Below, piece by piece: positions 1 to 7,503 of a stretch of 64,000 bases of DNA. The notes beneath the pieces were generated by a model. That model was given only the letters and a program-made list of their open reading frames with translations. It had not been told where the DNA came from and made no database searches. The stretch comes from Bifidobacterium reuteri DSM 23975 (lineage in GTDB: Bacteria; Actinomycetota; Actinomycetes; Actinomycetales; Bifidobacteriaceae): assembly GCF_000741695.1 (NCBI RefSeq), contig NZ_JGZK01000010.1, positions 1 to 64,000 on the forward strand, read 5' to 3'. The position numbers were made by a program, and so were the translations under genes. Each line of letters starts with the position of its first letter. The stretch's first letter is position 1.

Positions 1-71
1 CCGTCGACGATGCGGACGTTCTCGACGACCATGCCTTTGACGTTGAGGAGCTGTTTGAATATGCTGTTCAT
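1..71 (-). CDS. N-terminus of a probable ISL3-type transposase (partial)
   Basis: Only the first 23 codons lie in the window. An ATG on the minus strand at 71 opens a frame beginning MNSIFKQLLNVKGMVVENV and running off the left edge. The pattern M-N-x-x-F-x-x-L-L-x-V-K-G followed by V-V-E resembles the start of ISL3-family transposases as I remember them, so a mobile element adjoining recR is the best guess. The fragment is too short to exclude another protein. No clear terminal inverted repeat could be assigned in the 180 bases before it, and its ribosome binding site is weak. Confidence 0.45.
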   Translation of the reverse strand, partial: MNSIFKQLLNVKGMVVENVRIVD

Positions 72-250
72 CAGGCGCTTTTCGGTTGTGTTTTTCTTGG
101 TCGATGAACATCCTAACCAAAAAGCGCTCTTCTCTTACCGGTTCAACGCCTCACCGGCAAACAACCACCCACGAAAACAGCAATAGCGCCAATTATAATC
201 ACGATACGAAAACCAACTAACGTCTGTAGACTCTAGGCGGTCACGCAACC

Positions 251-853
251 TTAGGCTTCGCGGCGGCCGGCGAGGGCGCGGCCGAGGGTGACTTCGTCGG
301 CGTATTCGAGGTCGGAGCCCACGGGCAGACCGCTGGCCAGACGCGTGATCTTGACGCCGACCGGACGCAGCAGCTGGGCGAGATAGCTGGTGGTGGCCTC
401 GCCTTCGATGTTCGGGTCGAGGGCCATGATCACCTCTTTGACCTCCTTGGTCTCCAGCCTTTTCAACAGGCCGGGAATCCTCAGGTCGGCTGGGCCGACG
501 TTGGCCATCGGGTTGATGGCGCCGCCGAGCACATGGTAGAGGCCGCGATATTCGCGCGTGCGCTCGATGCTCATCACGTCTTTGGGCTCCTCCACCACGC
601 AGATGGTCGCGCGATCGCGCCTCGGGTCGGCGCACACCGGGCAGGGGCTGGTCTCGCACACGTTGCCGCAGATGTCGCAGAAGCGCACCTTGGCCTTGAC
701 CTCCTCGATGGCCTCAGCAAGCTCGCGCGCCTCGTCGTCCGGCGCGGACAGCAGGTAGAAGGCGATACGTTGCGCGCCCTTCGGCCCGATGCCGGGAAGG
801 TTGCCGAAGGCGTCGATCAGACGCTGGATGGCGCCATCATAGGCAAGTGCCAT
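251..853 (-). CDS. recR: Recombination mediator protein RecR
   Basis: The 200-residue protein has the usual RecR length and layout. It has an N-terminal helix-hairpin-helix ([19 protein letters not shown], near residues 17-35), a four-cysteine zinc site ([16 protein letters not shown], near 58-73) and a Toprim domain with E-E-P-K-D and [15 protein letters not shown]. RecR works with RecF and RecO to load RecA at gaps. It lies 14 bases downstream of dnaX on the same strand, the conserved dnaX-recR pairing, so the two are probably co-transcribed. The ATG at 853 follows an AAGGAG-like site and gives the canonical [10 protein letters not shown] start. Nothing is unusual. Confidence 0.97.
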   Translation of the reverse strand: MALAYDGAIQRLIDAFGNLPGIGPKGAQRIAFYLLSAPDDEARELAEAIEEVKAKVRFCDICGNVCETSPCPVCADPRRDRATICVVEEPKDVMSIERTREYRGLYHVLGGAINPMANVGPADLRIPGLLKRLETKEVKEVIMALDPNIEGEATTSYLAQLLRPVGVKITRLASGLPVGSDLEYADEVTLGRALAGRREA

Positions 854-867
854 GGTTGTGTTGCTCC

Positions 868-3800
868 TTATTCACCGAGGTGCTTTTTGGCGGGCTGAAT
901 GTTCTTCGGATTCTTCGGGTCGTCTGCGGCGAATTCCTTGACGTCCTTGACCTCGAACATCTTCTTCAGGTCGTCCAGGCTCATGGCGCGCGAATCGCCA
1001 AGCGACTGGTCGTTCATCGAGTATTCGTCGTCGTCCGGGTCCACCCGTGGTTCGGGCGCTGGCGTGGATTGCTGCGGCGGTTGGTTCCATGGGTCGTCAC
1101 TGGGACCATCATTCCGCAAACCTGCGTTGGCGGCTGCCGTTTGCGGGAGGCCTGCACCAGCAGATGCATGCGGAGGATAACCCTGCTGCGGCGCCTGCGA
1201 CTGCTCCCACCCGCTGGCTGCATGCTGCTGCTGCGGCGGCTGGTTCCATGGGTCGTCATCCGGCGGGACCGGTTGCTGTGTTGTTTGAAGGTTCGACGGA
1301 GCGGGCTGGTTCCATGGGTCAGGCTCTGCTGTGGCCAGCTGCGCGGGAGCAGGCTGGTTCCAAGGATCCGGCTGGGTTGCGGATTGTGCGGGGATGGGCT
1401 GTGCAGGTGGCAGGACTTGCGCGGATTGCGGCTGCGCAGGCTGATTCCACGGGTCGTTCTCTGCTGTGGCCGCAGGGCTCGGCTGGCTCCAAGGATCTAT
1501 GCCATCGCTGATATCCGGTACGGGCACATGCTTCTTGTGGTGTTCAGGATGCGCTGGGGCGGACGAAGTCGTTGGGTCGCCGGATGCGACCGCGGTAGGG
1601 CTTGAAGCCGGATGAGCCCAAGGGTCATCGTCAGGCAGAGTGTTGCCGCCCAGGTGCCCTGGTTGCCCCGCAGATTGTTGCGACGCCACGGACATTGCTG
1701 ATGCCGGCGACGTTCCCGGAGCCATCGCAGCTGCTGACGACACGGAAGCTCGAGACGCATCCGATGTGGGCAGAGCCGCAACTCGGCCCGCAGCTTGGTC
1801 CGCGGATTGGGACGCGCCTCGGTGGCTGTCGTCAGCGTCTTCGCCCTGGCCGGACGCCGCGGGCTTCTGTTCCTTGGAATCGCTGCCAAGGTGCGCACCT
1901 AAACCGGAACCCAGACTTGCGGCAGCGAGACCGGCTTTGGCGAGCGCAATCTGCTGCTTGACCTTGGCCAGCTGTTCGGGGCTCATGCGTTTGACGGATT
2001 CCACCCGTTCGCCGTTGGCGGCCACCTGCGTGGGCGCGATCACCGTGTTCGGGCCGAATTCCTTACGCACGGCATCCTGCACCACAATCGCGGCCTTCTT
2101 GCCGCTTGAATCCACGGCGAGCGCGAACGCATGCTGGCTGAGCGACTGGTCAAACGTGAGCGAAAGACACGGCAGACCCTTGCGGTTCTGGCCGAACCTC
2201 ACACTCGGCACCTTGGCACGGGTCACATATTCTCGGATATCCTCAGGCAAGGCATTCACGGCGGCATTCCACTTCTCATCCACCGAACGGGTGTCGTTCG
2301 CAGGTGCGGCGGCCGTCGCTCCTGCCGGTGCAGTCGTATTCGCGGGTTCCTGCATTGCGGGTTGAGCCGGCTGCTGCGCGGGTGCGGAGGTTTGCACAGG
2401 CTGTCCCCAACCCGTTGGCTCACCGGCCGACGGCGCTGCGGACCGCTCATACACCCACCCTTGCGCAGCCGGCTGAGTCGTTTCGGATTGAACCTGAGCC
2501 GACTGAGCGGGAGCTGATTGAACGGGTGCCGACTGAATCGAAGCCGCAGGAGCTTGCTGAACCTGCTGGTTGCGCGCAGCGCCGGAGAATCCACCTTGCG
2601 ACACAGCGGACGTTCCGGATGCGCCAGACCCCCCGGACGCACCAGACGCGCCCGCGAATCCGCCCGGTGCAGAGCCCGCGCCCGCATTGCGCGACGCTCC
2701 CGCGAAACCACCCGATCCGGCGTGATGCCGAGCGCCGGCGGCACCGGCGTTGCCGCCAGTGGCGGGTTCCCCGCCATTCTGTGCGGGGGCTCCGGCCGAA
2801 GGCGCGGCGGATGCCGTAAACGCAAAACCGGTTTCGGCGCCTGCGAGCAGCCTGGCGGCCAGCAGTTCGAGCCTCATACGCGGCGAAATAGCGCCGGTCA
2901 TGGCGCTGAGCGTGTCGTTGATGATGTCCGCCATCACTGTGAGCGGGCCAAGACCCAGAGCGGAGGCCTGCCGATGCAAGTCGCTCATGTCCTCGGCCTC
3001 GGCCGTGTCTGACAGCACGGATTCAGCGGAATCACCGGCCAATGTGAGCACCAGGAGGTCACGTACTCGGGCCAGCAGATCCTCCACGAACCTGCGCGGG
3101 TCGAATCCACCGACCACGACCTTTTGGATCACCCCCATACAGGCTTCACCGTTGCGGTCGATCACCGCATCCACGGCTTCGCCGATCAGCGCCTCCGGCG
3201 TGAAGCCGAGCAGCGCCACGGCGGCATCATGCGTGATCACGCCCTCGACAGAGCCGACCATGAGCTGGTCGAGCACGGACAGCGTGTCTCGCATGGATCC
3301 GCCGCCCGCGCGCATGGCGAGTTTCAGCACGCCCGGCTCAGGCTTGATGCCCTCTTTGGCGCAGATCTTTTCCAGATACGGTCCCATAACCTCTTGCGGC
3401 ACCAGACGGAACGGGTAGTGGTGGGTGCGCGAGCGGATGGTGCCAATCACCTTATCGGGCTCGGTGGTGGCGAAGATGAACATCACATGCTCGGGCGGCT
3501 CCTCCACGATTTTGAGCAGCGCGTTGAAGCCCTGCTGCGTGACCATGTGGGCCTCGTCAAGGATGAAGATCTTGTAACGGTCGCGGGCGGGGGCGAAACC
3601 GGCGCGTTCGCGCAGTTCGCGGGCGTCGTCGACACCGTTGTGGCTGGCGGCGTCGATCTCCACCACGTCGATGGAGCCCGGGCCGCCGGTGGCCAGGTCC
3701 TTGCAGCTTTCGCATTCGCCGCAGGGGTGGGACGTCGGCCCTTTGGCACAGTTGACGCAGCGCGCGAGGATGCGGGCGGAGCTGGTCTTACCGCAGCCGC

Positions 3801-3936
3801 GGGGGCCGGAGAACAGGTACGCGTGCGTGAGCTTGCCCTCGTCAAGGGCCCGCATCAGCGGAACAGTGACCTGATCCTGGCCGATCACACCTTCGAAGGT
3901 GTCGGGACGATAGCGTCGATACAGTGCAAGTGCCAT
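868..3936 (-). CDS. dnaX: DNA polymerase III subunit gamma/tau with a long DPW-repeat linker
   Basis: DnaX is the clamp-loader ATPase of the replicative polymerase. The N-terminal third is a classic AAA+ module: [20 protein letters not shown], Walker [11 protein letters not shown] near residue 45, a four-cysteine zinc module ([19 protein letters not shown]), Walker B FILDEAH and sensor-1 FATTEPDKV. At 1022 residues it is much longer than the 643-residue E. coli protein. The excess is an Ala/Gln/Pro/Ser-rich low-complexity region from about residue 365. Within it, from about residue 735, seven copies of D-P-W-(N/S/A)-(Q/H)-P occur. A short conserved-looking tail ([20 protein letters not shown]) ends the protein. 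recR follows closely. The start ATG at 3936 faces the divergent TetR gene. Confidence 0.97.
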   Translation of the reverse strand: MALALYRRYRPDTFEGVIGQDQVTVPLMRALDEGKLTHAYLFSGPRGCGKTSSARILARCVNCAKGPTSHPCGECESCKDLATGGPGSIDVVEIDAASHNGVDDARELRERAGFAPARDRYKIFILDEAHMVTQQGFNALLKIVEEPPEHVMFIFATTEPDKVIGTIRSRTHHYPFRLVPQEVMGPYLEKICAKEGIKPEPGVLKLAMRAGGGSMRDTLSVLDQLMVGSVEGVITHDAAVALLGFTPEALIGEAVDAVIDRNGEACMGVIQKVVVGGFDPRRFVEDLLARVRDLLVLTLAGDSAESVLSDTAEAEDMSDLHRQASALGLGPLTVMADIINDTLSAMTGAISPRMRLELLAARLLAGAETGFAFTASAAPSAGAPAQNGGEPATGGNAGAAGARHHAGSGGFAGASRNAGAGSAPGGFAGASGASGGSGASGTSAVSQGGFSGAARNQQVQQAPAASIQSAPVQSAPAQSAQVQSETTQPAAQGWVYERSAAPSAGEPTGWGQPVQTSAPAQQPAQPAMQEPANTTAPAGATAAAPANDTRSVDEKWNAAVNALPEDIREYVTRAKVPSVRFGQNRKGLPCLSLTFDQSLSQHAFALAVDSSGKKAAIVVQDAVRKEFGPNTVIAPTQVAANGERVESVKRMSPEQLAKVKQQIALAKAGLAAASLGSGLGAHLGSDSKEQKPAASGQGEDADDSHRGASQSADQAAGRVAALPTSDASRASVSSAAAMAPGTSPASAMSVASQQSAGQPGHLGGNTLPDDDPWAHPASSPTAVASGDPTTSSAPAHPEHHKKHVPVPDISDGIDPWSQPSPAATAENDPWNQPAQPQSAQVLPPAQPIPAQSATQPDPWNQPAPAQLATAEPDPWNQPAPSNLQTTQQPVPPDDDPWNQPPQQQHAASGWEQSQAPQQGYPPHASAGAGLPQTAAANAGLRNDGPSDDPWNQPPQQSTPAPEPRVDPDDDEYSMNDQSLGDSRAMSLDDLKKMFEVKDVKEFAADDPKNPKNIQPAKKHLGE

Positions 3937-4096
3937 AGCTACTAACCTACCTTGCCCTCGATAATTTGCGCGAGTCGGACGGACGGCCTCCCCAGACGGG
4001 AGAAGTCTTCCCCACCCGGCACGAATCGGCCGGGCGACCGCATACGCTCACAGGTATTAACATAGTGTCAATAATGGTTGTCATCAGGAGGTGCTC

Positions 4097-4696
4097 ATGG
4101 GCGAGAACTTCGAGAAGCCCCGCGTCACCCGCGGCGACGTGAGGCGCGAAGCCATCGTACGGGCCGCACGCAAGATCTGCCTGGAGAAGGGGTTCTCCAA
4201 GATCACCGTTTCGGACATCGCCGGCGAGGTGGGCATGACCCGTTCGCTGTTCTACCATTACTTCCCCGATAAGGACTCAGTGGCCAACGCCGTACTGGAC
4301 GATGTGATCGACGAGATCCTCGCCCGGCTCGGCCGGTGGAACAGCGAACGTGAAACCGGCAACGTGAACAAGGCACTTGACGATATGGTGCGGCTGCTGC
4401 GCGCGCTCATCGCGGATGAAAGCCCGTTCTCCAACCGGATGATCCAGGACGGCAACGCCGGCCTGTACATCAAGTTCATCGACCGGGCAGCAGACCGCAT
4501 CGCAGACTACATCGCCCAGACCACCGTGCATGATTTCGAGCAGATGCACGGCCTGCCGATCCGCAACGTGCACGAGACCTTCTTCACGCTGATTGTGGGG
4601 CTGATCTCCTTGCTGCGTTCACATCCGGACATCAGCGACAGCACCATCAAGCAGGTGATCGCGCAAACGCTGCACATCGAAAGCTACATCCAGTAA
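4097..4696 (+). CDS. TetR/AcrR-family transcriptional regulator
   Basis: The N-terminal helix-turn-helix is clear: RREAIVRAARKICLEKGF, then KITVSDIAGEVGMTRSLFYHYFPDKDSV near residues 20-62, the TetR-family signature. The C-terminal part is helical and ligand-specific, with no recognisable effector family. I chose the ATG at 4097 because AGGAGG at 4086-4091 sits 5 bases upstream; an in-frame GTG at 4091 lies inside that site. The gene diverges from dnaX across about 160 bases and converges on the kinase gene at 4728, so its target is not obvious from context. A 199-residue product is normal for the family. Confidence 0.9.
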   Translation: MGENFEKPRVTRGDVRREAIVRAARKICLEKGFSKITVSDIAGEVGMTRSLFYHYFPDKDSVANAVLDDVIDEILARLGRWNSERETGNVNKALDDMVRLLRALIADESPFSNRMIQDGNAGLYIKFIDRAADRIADYIAQTTVHDFEQMHGLPIRNVHETFFTLIVGLISLLRSHPDISDSTIKQVIAQTLHIESYIQ

Positions 4697-4727
4697 CATC
4701 CGGCAGCAGCGCCGGTGGCACCTCGTT

Positions 4728-6266
4728 CTAGTGGAATTCGCCGGTCAATGGGTCGCGGCCATCGCGGGTGACCGCTTCGGCCATATGCGCTGCGGCATCC
4801 ACCTCACGCGCCGCCACGGCCGGAGGCACGAGCACACGAAGCGCACGGCTTTCCGTCGTCACTCGCACCGGACCCCGGCCGACATATTCGCCATCGGCCA
4901 TCAGCACCGGAGGCTCATCGCCCTCGTCGGCACGCGTGATTTCGATGCTGCGGATACGCTTCCAGCCGAACACCCGTGAGGCGAGCAGCCGACCGTTGTA
5001 GGCGTTCGAGATCGCCACCGCGCATTCGCGGACATTCGGCACATGGTCCATCCACACCAAATCGAGCATCCCGTCGGAGAAGCACGAATACGGCGAGACT
5101 TCGATGCCGCCACCGATATGCCGCGAATTGGCGACCGTCAGCAGCGGCGAGATGATGTCCCGCTCATCCGTGGATCCATCCGCCAGCGTGGCCTTGACAT
5201 GATAGCCGTAGCGTTTCATGCGCGTCAGCTCCACGAGCACCGCGGCGAAATACCGCAGGCTGCCGTTCGGCAGATGCGAATGGTTCGCACGGTCATTGAT
5301 GCTGGCATCAATGCCACAGGACAGCATTCCCGCATAGTAGCGGTCAATGGGATGCGCCTGGGCAGCCGACTCCCCCGCCGGTACCTCATACTCACTGCCA
5401 GTAGAGGGGTCGACCGAGTATCCGCCCGGCAGGGAGGTCACCCGGCCCATGTCCACATCCATATGAGACCCGCGGACAATGGCGCCCACGATGCCCTCCA
5501 CCGCCGTCTCGATGCGGTTCACCGGCAGTTTGAGCCCGCGCGCGAAATCATTGCCCGAGCCCATCGCCACAATGCCCAGTGGCTTGCCGCTGAGTCCCAC
5601 GGCATTGGCGCCGAGTGCGATCATGCCGTCCCCGCCGACCACCACGAGATAGTCGTACTCATGCGAGTGTTCACGCGCACGGTTCAACGAATCGTTGAAG
5701 CTCGTTCCGGTGAGGTCGGTCACCGTGAAACCGTGGCGTCTGCCGGCTTCGTGCAGCAAGTCCAACACGCGAGCATCGACTTCGGCACCGCGCCCCTTAT
5801 CCGACGTGGGGTTGCCCACCAGCCCTATGACGTGACGGCGTTCGCTGTGTTCTCTCTCGGTCATGCATTCACCATAACCAAGGATGCGAACGCACGCCAG
5901 AGCGCACGCCATGTTAATCGCACAGCACAGGCCCGGCTCGTGCCTCCTTGCGGACATGCGGGCGAACGGCACATCGGTGGCGACGCTGATCGCAAGGCGG
6001 ATATCGTCGCCCTGCACTTCGCAGTCGGCAAGTACCGCCTCATTGGCTGCGGCGATGCCGCCGGCGAAGGCGCACGGGTCGTCGAGCCCCTGATGCCATA
6101 AGGCGTACGCGGCATTGAACGCCGCCAAATCGGCGATGGAGCGCGCCTTATGTTGGCAAAGCATCAGATTGCCGACAAGGGCGATCACCGTCAGCATCAC
6201 AGCGGCGAGCATCACCAGCATGGCACCGGCCATGGTGCCTGAGCCTTCCTCAAGACGCGCTTTCAT
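4728..6266 (-). CDS. Continuous frame joining a TadE/Rv3654c-like protein to a diacylglycerol (lipid) kinase
   Basis: Two products share one uninterrupted frame of 512 codons. Residues 1-134 start MKARLEEGSGTMAGAMLVMLAAVMLT and look like the TadE-like pseudopilin family found beside Tad pilus genes, with one membrane segment near residues 14-36. From Met135 (ATG at 5864; MTEREHSERRHVIGLVGNPTSDKG) the sequence is a lipid kinase of the DagK/YegS family with VVVGGDGMIALGANAVG and LGIVAMGSGNDFARGL motifs. Met135 has the spacing expected of a separate 378-residue kinase gene, but no stop codon intervenes and its ribosome site (GGTGA) is poor. The first ATG, at 6266, has a good GAGGT site. The kinase would phosphorylate membrane diacylglycerol. 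Whether a fusion or two proteins are made cannot be read from sequence. Confidence 0.8.
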   Translation of the reverse strand: MKARLEEGSGTMAGAMLVMLAAVMLTVIALVGNLMLCQHKARSIADLAAFNAAYALWHQGLDDPCAFAGGIAAANEAVLADCEVQGDDIRLAISVATDVPFARMSARRHEPGLCCAINMACALACVRILGYGECMTEREHSERRHVIGLVGNPTSDKGRGAEVDARVLDLLHEAGRRHGFTVTDLTGTSFNDSLNRAREHSHEYDYLVVVGGDGMIALGANAVGLSGKPLGIVAMGSGNDFARGLKLPVNRIETAVEGIVGAIVRGSHMDVDMGRVTSLPGGYSVDPSTGSEYEVPAGESAAQAHPIDRYYAGMLSCGIDASINDRANHSHLPNGSLRYFAAVLVELTRMKRYGYHVKATLADGSTDERDIISPLLTVANSRHIGGGIEVSPYSCFSDGMLDLVWMDHVPNVRECAVAISNAYNGRLLASRVFGWKRIRSIEITRADEGDEPPVLMADGEYVGRGPVRVTTESRALRVLVPPAVAAREVDAAAHMAEAVTRDGRDPLTGEFH

Positions 6267-6310
6267 CGCTACCTCGGTTCTTGGATTCTCTTGGGTATCA
6301 TTTGGGGCGA

Positions 6311-6688
6311 TTATTGCGTGACGGCGGTGGCTTCACCGGTGACCTGCACTGGGGTCAGATTCATCGGTCCAGGCAGCACCGGACATGTCACCTGCACTTG
6401 CGTGGTCCGTTCGGACCGCCGTACATCGACAACGACCTGCGCGCGCGCCACCTCTGCGGCGACGCTGCGAGCGCGCGACTCGTCCGCCGACACCACCAGC
6501 TCCCTGGCGGCCGCCGACGCCGCACTGCGGCAATCGGCGGACACAAGAGTCACGCGACCCAACGCCAGGATGAGCCCGGCTATGGCGACAACGCTTGGCA
6601 GGACGACAGCAAATTCCGCAGTGGCGGCACCCGTTTCAGGGTCCGGCGGCAGACGGGCCATCCAATGGAACCATGATTGGCATCGCAT
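6311..6688 (-). CDS. TadE-family pilus assembly protein
   Basis: The 125-residue product contains ETGAATAEFAVVLPSVVAIAGLILAL near residues 18-43. This is the hallmark of TadE-type pseudopilins: a Gly-Ala-x-x-x-E-F motif at the start of a single membrane helix. I took the ATG at 6688 because it lies 5 bases after the stop of the pilin-like gene; a shorter start exists at 6661 (MARLPPD). It is followed 44 bases later by the TadE-like/kinase frame. The tight order pilin, TadE, TadE-like suggests one transcription unit. The Tad ATPase and platform genes (tadA, tadB, tadC) that normally precede such genes are not upstream here. Confidence 0.7.
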   Translation of the reverse strand: MRCQSWFHWMARLPPDPETGAATAEFAVVLPSVVAIAGLILALGRVTLVSADCRSAASAAARELVVSADESRARSVAAEVARAQVVVDVRRSERTTQVQVTCPVLPGPMNLTPVQVTGEATAVTQ

Positions 6689-6693
6689 GGCCG

Positions 6694-6978
6694 CTACCCG
6701 ATGTTCAACGCTTTTTTGATGATGTTCATCAGCAGCGTCTTGACGGCATCGGATTTGAGGATGGTGACCAGAAGCGCGGCGAACCCGGTGGCGGCTACGA
6801 GCACCACGGCGTATTCCGCAGTGACCGCACCCTCCTCGGGACGTTCGATGAATGTGCGTATCTGGGCGTCCATGAGACATAACCGACGGTTGATGCGGGC
6901 GCGCAAGCCGACTATATCCCCGGGGGAATCGGCCAGCCGCACGAGATCGCGGCTTGGGGTGGCATGGCGTGTGAGCAT
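6694..6978 (-). CDS. Flp pilin-like small membrane protein (DUF4244 type)
   Basis: The 94-residue protein has PEEGAVTAEYAVVLVAATGFAALLVTIL near residues 46-73. The E-x-G-x-x-x-x-E-Y motif before a hydrophobic helix is that of actinobacterial Flp-type pilins (DUF4244 family). The ATG at 6978 is preceded by GAAAGGAG at the right distance, which decides against the in-frame start at 7086. It is the first of three pilus-type genes on this strand, all without an upstream motor. It might be a relic of a Tad locus or might use motor proteins encoded elsewhere. Confidence 0.75.
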   Translation of the reverse strand: MLTRHATPSRDLVRLADSPGDIVGLRARINRRLCLMDAQIRTFIERPEEGAVTAEYAVVLVAATGFAALLVTILKSDAVKTLLMNIIKKALNIG

Positions 6979-7120
6979 GTGAGCTCCTTTCTTCACTGAC
7001 AGCACGGCATTGTGATTGGTTGACCCCGCACCGGCGTGGCCGGCATGGGGTAGTACCACTGTGAAGGATTGCGTCGCGGCATGCACGCCGATACGGGGTA
7101 TGTGGTTCTAGCTTGCCAAG

Positions 7121-7162
7121 TTATCCACATCCCGGCGTGTCATCCACAGCACATGTGGATAA
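7121..7162. promoter_or_regulatory. Cluster of three DnaA boxes
   Basis: TTATCCACA occurs at 7121-7129, TCATCCACA (one mismatch to TTATNCACA) at 7140-7148 and TGTGGATAA (perfect on the other strand) at 7154-7162. Three boxes in 42 bases are far denser than chance. The site is probably some 60 kb from the origin, so a DnaA-binding role such as titration or reactivation is more likely than initiation. Box identity is seen; function is inferred. Confidence 0.6.
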
Positions 7163-7402
7163 GCGGACATCGCCAGTGGGCTACCGGGCCGCCACCAACC
7201 CGGACCAGACACCCAGGCCTAGTGGTCCGTCTCACACATAATTGAGGGATTCAGCTTCGTGTCTCTCCCCCAGTCAGCTACGCTGACAGCCCGTCCCGCA
7301 AGTACGAACGCGCTCCGCGCGCAGCTTGCCGGCTCCCTCTGATGAGGGAGCTCCCGGCGACAGCCGGGTGAGGGAGAGAAACACACAACACAGTCGTTCC
7401 AG

Positions 7403-7450
7403 TCTCTCCCCCAGTCAGCTACGCTGACAGCCCCCTCGTCAGAGGGGGCC
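7403..7450. repeat. Intergenic repeat, CTCTCCCCCAGTC family
   Basis: A unit of about 48 bases reads CTCTCCCCCAGTCAGC, a short TGAC-type hairpin, then CCCCCTCGTCAGAGGGGGCC, so each half is a small palindrome. Closely related units occur at 11444-11491 (opposite strand), 18377-18424 and 24641-24690, and a piece lies at 63463-63486. A looser copy precedes this one at 7263-7378. It is a dispersed non-coding family; no coding capacity is visible. Confidence 0.75.
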
Positions 7451-7503
7451 ATGGCCGTATGGAAGTTCACCATCGGACAGCCCGTCCTGCAATTACGGAC
7501 GAG

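Larger units (their letters stand above)
6979..7503. other. Gene-free stretch with DnaA boxes and repeat elements
   Basis: About 525 bases without a supported gene. It holds the pilin ribosome binding site, a three-box DnaA cluster (7121-7162), one end of the CTAGTGGTC element family (7219 onward) and two CTCTCCCCCAGTC-type repeat units (7263-7378 and 7403-7450). No leftover coding sequence of tadA, tadB or tadC could be recognised. Confidence 0.7.

Noticed and set aside
1..135. Complete insertion sequence at the left edge
   Set aside because: Only 23 codons of a transposase-like frame are visible and no terminal repeat could be matched, so no element boundaries are called.
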